A DNA stretch of 9,918 bases from CALBPI01 sp039187375. Its GTDB lineage: Bacteria > Pseudomonadota > Gammaproteobacteria > Steroidobacterales > Woeseiaceae. The translations under genes and the position numbers were made by a program. This document shows positions 6,137 through 9,918 of the stretch, piece after piece. Positions within the stretch are counted from its first letter, which is position 1, and each line of letters begins with the position of its first letter. A model generated the notes under the pieces. It saw nothing but the letters and a program-made list of their open reading frames with translations, was not told the origin of the DNA and ran no database searches. The stretch is taken from positions 1 through 9,918 of the forward strand of contig JBCCZN010000095.1 of assembly GCA_039187375.1 (NCBI GenBank), given 5' to 3'.

Positions 6137-7405
6137 CTAGGTTTCGGCGCTGTGAAACTCCGGGTAGGCCTCAAGACCACATTCGACGATATCCAGCCCG
6201 TTGTATTCGTCTTCCTCGCTGACGCGAATACCGACCGTCATTTTCAGAATCATCCAGACGACGAAGCTAGTGACGAACACCCATAGGAAAATGGCGACGA
6301 TGCCATAGAGCTGCCACAGGAATTTGGCCTCCGGGTTGGTAAAGCACACGGCGATCAATCCCCAGATCCCGACGACGCCGTGAACCGAAATGGCACCTAC
6401 CGGGTCATCGATTTTGAGCTTATCGAGCGTGACGATCGATAACACCACTAACAGGCCGCCTGCAGCGCCGATCAGCGTCGCGATCGCCGGCGTCGGTGTC
6501 AGCGGTTCGGCCGTAATGGCAACCAGACCAGCGAGCGCGCCATTGAGTGCCATCGTGAGATCCGCCTTGCCGAACCACAGTTGTGACAGGATCAACGCTG
6601 CAATCAAGCCGCCGGCTGCCGCCATATTGGTGTTGACGAGGATCAGCGCAACGGCATTGGCATTGCTTATGCCGGTGATCTGTAACTGCGAGCCGCCATT
6701 GAAGCCGAACCAGCCGAGCCAGAGGATCAGCGTGCCGAGTGCGGCGGCGGGCAGGTTACAACCTGGAATGGGATTGATCGCACCATCTTTGCCGTATTTG
6801 CCCTTGCGCGGCCCTAGCAGGATCACGCCAGCTAGAGCGGCTGCAGCGCCAGTCATGTGCACAACACCGGAGCCTGCGAAGTCCAGGAAGCCGCCGGCAT
6901 GCAGCCAGCCTTCGCCCCATTTCCAGAATCCCTGTACCGGATAGATGAACCCGGTCAGAACGATTGCGAACAGGAAGAATGAGCCAAGCTTCATACGCTC
7001 TGCGACCGCACCGGAGACGATGGACATGGCCGTGGCGACGAACACAACCTGGAAGAAGAAATCAGAGAGTTCGGAATAGTGAGCGTCACCCGCGGCGACA
7101 GTGGCAGCGTCATTGTCTGAGCTGCCCAGAATGCCAATGTTGCCAAGGGCATTGAACCAGCCGCCTTGGAACGCGTCGCCCGGATACATGATCGAGTAGC
7201 CGCACAACATGTACATGATGCAAGCGATCGAGTACAGGCCAACGTTTTTGGTCAGGATTTCAGCGGTATTTTTGGCCCGCACAAGCCCGGATTCGAGCAT
7301 CGTGAAGCCGGCAGCCATCCACATTACCAACGCACCCATGACGAGAAAATAAAAAGTGTCCAGCGCGTAACTGACGCCCTGAACGGTACTGGTGAGTTCT
7401 TCCAC
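6137..7405 (-). CDS. amtB: Ammonium transporter AmtB
   Basis: This Amt/Mep/Rh-family inner-membrane channel conducts ammonium. The 422 residues give about eleven hydrophobic helices. The pore landmarks are present: twin histidines H183 (in GVVHMTGAAAA) and H342 (in ISVHGVVGIWG), the structural aspartate D175 in FLDFAGSG, and Phe-gate candidates in DFFFQVVF (about 117-118) and GWFGFNGGS (F235). The cytoplasmic tail, EEDEYNGLDIVECGLEAYPEF, matches the conserved C-terminal region needed for GlnK binding. Unlike E. coli AmtB there is no cleavable signal peptide: the protein starts with a short MEELTSTVQG before helix 1. The start is GTG at 7405-7403 with GAGGAG (7417-7412) six bases upstream. It follows glnK by 24 nt, so both are expected on one mRNA, ended by the terminator at 6082-6111. 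Confidence 0.97.
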   Translation of the reverse strand: MEELTSTVQGVSYALDTFYFLVMGALVMWMAAGFTMLESGLVRAKNTAEILTKNVGLYSIACIMYMLCGYSIMYPGDAFQGGWFNALGNIGILGSSDNDAATVAAGDAHYSELSDFFFQVVFVATAMSIVSGAVAERMKLGSFFLFAIVLTGFIYPVQGFWKWGEGWLHAGGFLDFAGSGVVHMTGAAAALAGVILLGPRKGKYGKDGAINPIPGCNLPAAALGTLILWLGWFGFNGGSQLQITGISNANAVALILVNTNMAAAGGLIAALILSQLWFGKADLTMALNGALAGLVAITAEPLTPTPAIATLIGAAGGLLVVLSIVTLDKLKIDDPVGAISVHGVVGIWGLIAVCFTNPEAKFLWQLYGIVAIFLWVFVTSFVVWMILKMTVGIRVSEEDEYNGLDIVECGLEAYPEFHSAET

Positions 7406-7429
7406 CTGTCGCTCCTCGGTGTGGTTTTT

Positions 7430-7768
7430 TTAAACGGCTTCTGAGCCGGTTTCGCCGGTACGGATCCGGACAACCTGCTCAAGTTGGGTGACGAAGATTT
7501 TGCCATCACCGATTTTCCCGGTGCGTGCCGTGTTAATGATGGCTTCGGTCACCTGATCCGCGATGGAATCGTCGACCGCCAACTCAATTTTGGCCTTTGG
7601 CAAAAAATCCACGACATATTCAGCCCCTCGGTAGAGCTCCGTATGTCCCCGTTGTCGCCCGAAGCCTTTGACCTCAGTGACGGTGATTCCCTGAATGCCG
7701 ATATCCGCGACGGCCTGGCGCACGTCATCGAGCTTGAAGGGTTTGATGATCGCGGTGATCAGCTTCAT
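7430..7768 (-). CDS. glnK: Nitrogen regulatory protein PII (GlnK)
   Basis: This small trimeric signal protein senses ATP/ADP and 2-oxoglutarate, is uridylylated by GlnD in most gammaproteobacteria, and blocks AmtB when nitrogen is plentiful. The 112 residues are the standard PII length. It begins MKLITAIIKPFKLDDVR; the T-loop (about residues 36-56) contains GRQRGHTELYRGAEY with the uridylylation tyrosine at Y51. TGKIGDGKIFV (83-93) is the nucleotide-binding B-loop, and VRIRTGE (100-106) follows. An open frame continues 24 codons further upstream, but AAGGAG (7780-7775) sits six bases before the ATG at 7768, and the upstream codons overlap the sigma-54 promoter region, so the short form is correct. 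Pairing with amtB makes GlnK more likely than GlnB. Transcription is predicted to depend on sigma-54 and NtrC. Confidence 0.97.
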   Translation of the reverse strand: MKLITAIIKPFKLDDVRQAVADIGIQGITVTEVKGFGRQRGHTELYRGAEYVVDFLPKAKIELAVDDSIADQVTEAIINTARTGKIGDGKIFVTQLEQVVRIRTGETGSEAV

Positions 7769-7801
7769 TTGTGGCTCCTTAGTAGTTGTCTGGAAGGGGC
7801 T

Positions 7802-7817
7802 AGCATGGACTGTGCCA
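7802..7817 (-). promoter_or_regulatory. Sigma-54 promoter of glnK-amtB
   Basis: On the minus strand the sequence TGGCACAGTCCATGCT matches the sigma-54 consensus TGGCAC-N5-TTGCA. The invariant GG (7816-7815) and GC (7804-7803) are separated by exactly ten bases, as required. The predicted transcription start is near 7791, giving a leader of about 23 nt that contains the AAGGAG ribosome site. Such promoters need an activator bound upstream, and two NtrC-type sites lie there. Confidence 0.88.
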
Positions 7818-7868
7818 ATCCGGAATGGCCGCAAAATCAACTACCTGGCAACTCTTCGAACTCACTTA

Positions 7869-7885
7869 TGCACCAAAATAGTGCG
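7869..7885 (-). promoter_or_regulatory. NtrC (GlnG) enhancer site, promoter-proximal
   Basis: Read on the minus strand the site is CGCACTATTTTGGTGCA, an almost perfect match to the known NtrC dyad TGCAC-N7-GTGCA. The half-sites GTGC (7881-7884) and GCAC (7870-7873) as read on the plus strand are correctly spaced. The centre is about 85 bp upstream of the predicted glnK start, a normal enhancer distance. Confidence 0.85.
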
Positions 7886-7888
7886 ACT

Positions 7889-7905
7889 GGTGCTGGACGC
7901 GCACC
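7889..7905. repeat. GGTGC-N7-GCACC palindrome between the two NtrC sites
   Basis: A perfect 5-bp inverted repeat with a seven-base spacer uses the same half-site words as the NtrC dyads but in the opposite orientation (GGTGC first, GCACC second). It therefore does not fit the NtrC consensus. It sits midway between the two enhancer sites. It could be a degenerate third site, a site for another regulator, or chance. Confidence 0.4.
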
Positions 7906-7912
7906 TCACTGA

Positions 7913-7929
7913 GGCACCGCAATAGTGCG
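7913..7929 (-). promoter_or_regulatory. NtrC (GlnG) enhancer site, distal
   Basis: Read on the minus strand the site is CGCACTATTGCGGTGCC. It shares 14 of 17 bases with the proximal site and keeps both half-sites. The sites are 44 bp apart, close to four helical turns, so both would face the same side of DNA, as expected for cooperative NtrC oligomers. The site lies about 60 bp upstream of ubiK, which it could also influence. Confidence 0.78.
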
Positions 7930-7989
7930 ATTTCTGGCACCATCAGCGACAAATCAGACCGGCAGACTCAGCCGAGAACGGAGACAGTG

Positions 7990-8241
7990 ATGACCTCAGA
8001 AGACACGATACGGGCGCTGGCGCAGAAATTGGCTGGCGTGTTGCCGCAGAACATGCGCACCGCAGGCGGCGACATTGAGCGCAATTTTCGCTCGGTGCTC
8101 GATTCGGGTCTCGCCAAGATGAACCTTGTGAGCCGCGAAGAGTTCGACGTGCAGGCCGCTGTGCTGGAGCGCACGCAGGAGAAGCTCGCGGAGTTGGAGG
8201 AAACACTGGCAGCGCTGGAGGCGCATTTCGACGATACCTGA
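7990..8241 (+). CDS. ubiK: Ubiquinone biosynthesis accessory factor UbiK (BMFP/YqiC family)
   Basis: The product is an 83-residue acidic, helical protein. The N-terminal half carries an amphipathic segment (TIRALAQKLAGVLPQ) and the family pattern DIERNFRSVL; LSR-type VSREEFDVQAAVL leads into a C-terminal coiled coil (ERTQEKLAELEETLAALEA). This is the BMFP/DUF526 layout. In E. coli UbiK binds UbiJ and supports the soluble ubiquinone-synthesis complex; related proteins can promote membrane fusion in vitro. GTG at 7987 is also in frame, but GGAG (7980-7983) is three bases from it and six from the ATG at 7990, which I choose. It is divergent from glnK, sharing the 221-bp intergenic region, and lies 45 nt before comM. 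No convincing sigma-70 promoter was found for it. Confidence 0.93.
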   Translation: MTSEDTIRALAQKLAGVLPQNMRTAGGDIERNFRSVLDSGLAKMNLVSREEFDVQAAVLERTQEKLAELEETLAALEAHFDDT

Positions 8242-8286
8242 TCGCAGGTAACGGCCATGCCCTCGCGTTGACCGCGGATATAAAGC

Positions 8287-9843
8287 ATGGCCTACGCTCA
8301 AGTTCTCAGCCGCGCAGAATGCGGCCTGGTTGCCCCGCTGGTGACGGTGGAGGTGCATCTGGCGGCTGGATTACCGAGTTTCAATATTGTCGGACTTGCC
8401 GCCACCGCGGTGCGTGAAGCACGCGATCGGGTGCGCGGCGCGTTGGCGAATTGCCAGTTCGATTTCCCCGTCTCACGAATTGTCGTCAATCTCGCGCCAG
8501 CCGACATCCCAAAGCATGGCGGGCGTTATGACCTGGCCATCGCGCTGGGCATTCTGGTCGCATCGGGCCAGCTCAAGGCGCCTTCGCTAAGCCAGATTGA
8601 GGTGTTCGGCGAGCTGACGCTGGCCGGTGAGCTGCGGCCAGTGCGCGGCCTACTGCCGGCTTGCCTGCAGAGTTTTGCTGCACGCCGTGTGGCGCTGGTC
8701 TCAATATCCAATGCTGCACAGGTTCGTATGCCGCATAATGCACGTGTGATTGCTGCGCAGAGTCTGATGGAAGCCGTCGACGTTTTGCGCGATCTGTCTG
8801 ATATCAATTCTCAAGTTATTGAAAATAAAACAATCAATTTGCTAGTCGATGATCAAAATGCTGCAGAGCGAGAATTGAATTTTGCTGCACAAAATGTTGC
8901 AGATATGCAGGATGTGCGTGGTCAGGCACAGGCCAAACGAGCGCTGGAGATCGCTGCTGCTGGCGGGCACCATACGCTATTGTCTGGCCCCCCGGGAACT
9001 GGCAAGAGCCTGTTGGCCGCGCGGTTGCCAGGATTATTGCCGCCGCTGACCCGCGAGCAGGCGATTGAGGTGGCCTGTGTTCGTTCGCTCTCGGCCGCGG
9101 TAGACACCGCGTCGGATATCGGCGGTTTGCAGCGCGTGATGCGCGCGCCCCATCATGGTGCATCGGCGGCGGCATTGATCGGTGGCGGTAACCCGCCTCG
9201 ACCGGGCGAGATCTCGCTGGCTCATCATGGGGTGTTGTTTCTGGACGAGCTACCGGAGTTCTCACGCCACACGCTGGATATGTTGCGCGAGCCACTGGAG
9301 ACCGGTGTGGTGCATATCTCCCGAGCCAACGCCCAAATCACGCTTCCATGTGATCTACAGTTGTTAGCTGCTTGCAACCCATATCACTGCGGCTATTTTG
9401 GGGACGGCGAGCGCGACTGCCGGTGTTCACCAGATCAACGCCAGCGTTATCAGTCGCGTGTCTCTGGTCCGTTGATGGATCGGATCGACATCGCGGTGGA
9501 TGTGAATCGTGTGCCGTTTGAGGTGCTGGCGGGTCCGCCCGATGGCGAGTCGAGTGCAACTATCCGAGCGCGTGTTATCGCAGCACGGGAGTTGGCGCTG
9601 CAGCGGCAAGGCTGCATCAATGCATCGCTGTCAGGCGAGGCGTCGCATCAATTGATGCAGGACAATCCGAAAGCACGGGCGATGCTGGGTAAGGCCACCG
9701 AACAGCTATCGTTGTCTGCCAGGCACTGTCATCGATTATTGCGGGTCGCTCGAACGATTGCAGACCTTGCGGGTGCGTGCGGGATTACGACAGAGGCGAT
9801 GGCTGAGGCGTTAGCGTTTCGCGTTGACAACACAGTGCGATGA
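8287..9843 (+). CDS. comM: ComM/YifB family Mg-chelatase-like AAA+ ATPase
   Basis: This is the hexameric branch-migration helicase that helps integrate incoming DNA during natural transformation; it is also widespread in species not known to be competent. The 518 residues match the family (about 500-515). The N-terminal Lon-like domain (about 1-170) has the typical opening of YifB proteins and NLAPADIPKHGGRYDLAIALGIL (68-90). The AAA+ core has Walker A GPPGTGKS (234-241), RAPHHGAS (286-293), GGGNPPRPGEISLAHHGVLFLDELPEF with Walker B (299-325), and SGPLMDRID with a likely arginine finger (393-401). A cysteine cluster C363, C368, C378, C380 could bind zinc; the commoner CNPCPCG reads CNPYHCG here. 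The C-terminal Mg-chelatase lid (SARHCHRLLRVARTIADLAG) is complete. The ATG has only a weak GGA nine bases upstream. An AT-rich linker (residues about 172-205) stands out from the rest of the gene. Confidence 0.95.
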   Translation: MAYAQVLSRAECGLVAPLVTVEVHLAAGLPSFNIVGLAATAVREARDRVRGALANCQFDFPVSRIVVNLAPADIPKHGGRYDLAIALGILVASGQLKAPSLSQIEVFGELTLAGELRPVRGLLPACLQSFAARRVALVSISNAAQVRMPHNARVIAAQSLMEAVDVLRDLSDINSQVIENKTINLLVDDQNAAERELNFAAQNVADMQDVRGQAQAKRALEIAAAGGHHTLLSGPPGTGKSLLAARLPGLLPPLTREQAIEVACVRSLSAAVDTASDIGGLQRVMRAPHHGASAAALIGGGNPPRPGEISLAHHGVLFLDELPEFSRHTLDMLREPLETGVVHISRANAQITLPCDLQLLAACNPYHCGYFGDGERDCRCSPDQRQRYQSRVSGPLMDRIDIAVDVNRVPFEVLAGPPDGESSATIRARVIAARELALQRQGCINASLSGEASHQLMQDNPKARAMLGKATEQLSLSARHCHRLLRVARTIADLAGACGITTEAMAEALAFRVDNTVR

Positions 9844-9918
9844 TCTTGCAGATCAAAACCGAATCCAGATTAAGGGTAGTGTGATGTGGTGTCCACGACC
9901 TCGATTTTAATTCGGTCT
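9844..9918. other. Intergenic tail after comM, no gene seen
   Basis: The last 75 bases contain no supported coding sequence on either strand. A small GATCT-TGC-AGATC hairpin straddles the comM stop codon (9842-9854) but has no T-tract. ACCGAAT (9858-9864) and ATTCGGT (9910-9916) form a 7-bp inverted repeat 45 nt apart. The comM terminator, if intrinsic, is not recognisable before the window ends. Confidence 0.5.

Noticed and set aside
7769..7840. 24-codon N-terminal extension of glnK reaching an upstream ATG
   Set aside because: The extension overlaps the sigma-54 promoter region and adds residues absent from PII proteins; AAGGAG lies six bases before the ATG at 7768, where the family N-terminus begins.
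7935..7950. Plus-strand TGGCAC followed by a GC, resembling a sigma-54 promoter for ubiK
   Set aside because: The second GC is two bases too close to the GG; sigma-54 promoters need near-exact spacing.
8279..8284. TATAAA just upstream of comM as a -10 box
   Set aside because: It ends two bases before the ATG, too close for a leadered transcript, and no -35 is seen at the right distance.
8834..9295. 153-codon minus-strand open frame inside comM
   Set aside because: It lies opposite the strongly conserved AAA+ core of comM and reads as an arginine/proline-rich shadow translation.
9842..9854. GATCT-TGC-AGATC hairpin at the comM stop as a terminator
   Set aside because: The stem is only 5 bp and AT-containing, and is followed by AAAA rather than a T-run on the plus strand.

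Overview
The window looks like ordinary core chromosome of a moderately GC-rich gammaproteobacterium. The evidence is the gene set: hemC-hemD-hemX-hemY in that order, a glnK-amtB pair with what looks like a sigma-54/NtrC control region, and ubiK next to comM. HemX, the HemY TPR-type membrane protein, UbiK and DUF4124 proteins together are typical of Gammaproteobacteria. I cannot name the genus. No tRNA, rRNA, CRISPR array, insertion sequence or phage gene is visible.

Layout. Positions 1-238 (+) are the 3' end of a ParA-like ATPase gene cut by the window edge. It meets, stop codon to stop codon, a long minus-strand cluster. In transcription order (right to left) the cluster is: a secreted DUF4124 protein (5950-5483), hemC (5418-4504), hemD (4507-3746), hemX (3728-2319), hemY (2322-1120) and a Rossmann-fold YeeZ-like SDR protein (1123-239). 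From hemC on, three of the four junctions are 4-nt start/stop overlaps (GTGA, ATGA, TTGA) and the other gap is under 20 nt, so this reads as one translationally coupled operon. HemC polymerises porphobilinogen to hydroxymethylbilane and HemD cyclises it to uroporphyrinogen III. HemX and HemY are inner-membrane accessory proteins of the same operon.

A strong minus-strand terminator at 6082-6111 separates this cluster from the next minus-strand unit, glnK-amtB (7768-6137): the PII signal protein and the ammonium channel it blocks. Upstream of glnK lies the clearest regulatory architecture of the window. There is a near-consensus sigma-54 promoter (7802-7817) and two NtrC-type dyads (7869-7885 and 7913-7929) 44 bp apart, about 85 and 130 bp upstream of the predicted transcription start. 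This predicts induction under nitrogen limitation.

Divergent from glnK on the plus strand are ubiK (7990-8241), a small ubiquinone-biosynthesis accessory factor, and comM (8287-9843), a Mg-chelatase-like AAA+ branch-migration helicase used in natural transformation. The last 75 bases (9844-9918) hold no recognisable gene.

I found no convincing undescribed system. The points most worth a second look are the extra palindrome between the two NtrC sites, the SDR gene at the end of the hem operon, the AT-rich linker inside comM, and the zero-gap convergent junction at 238/239.
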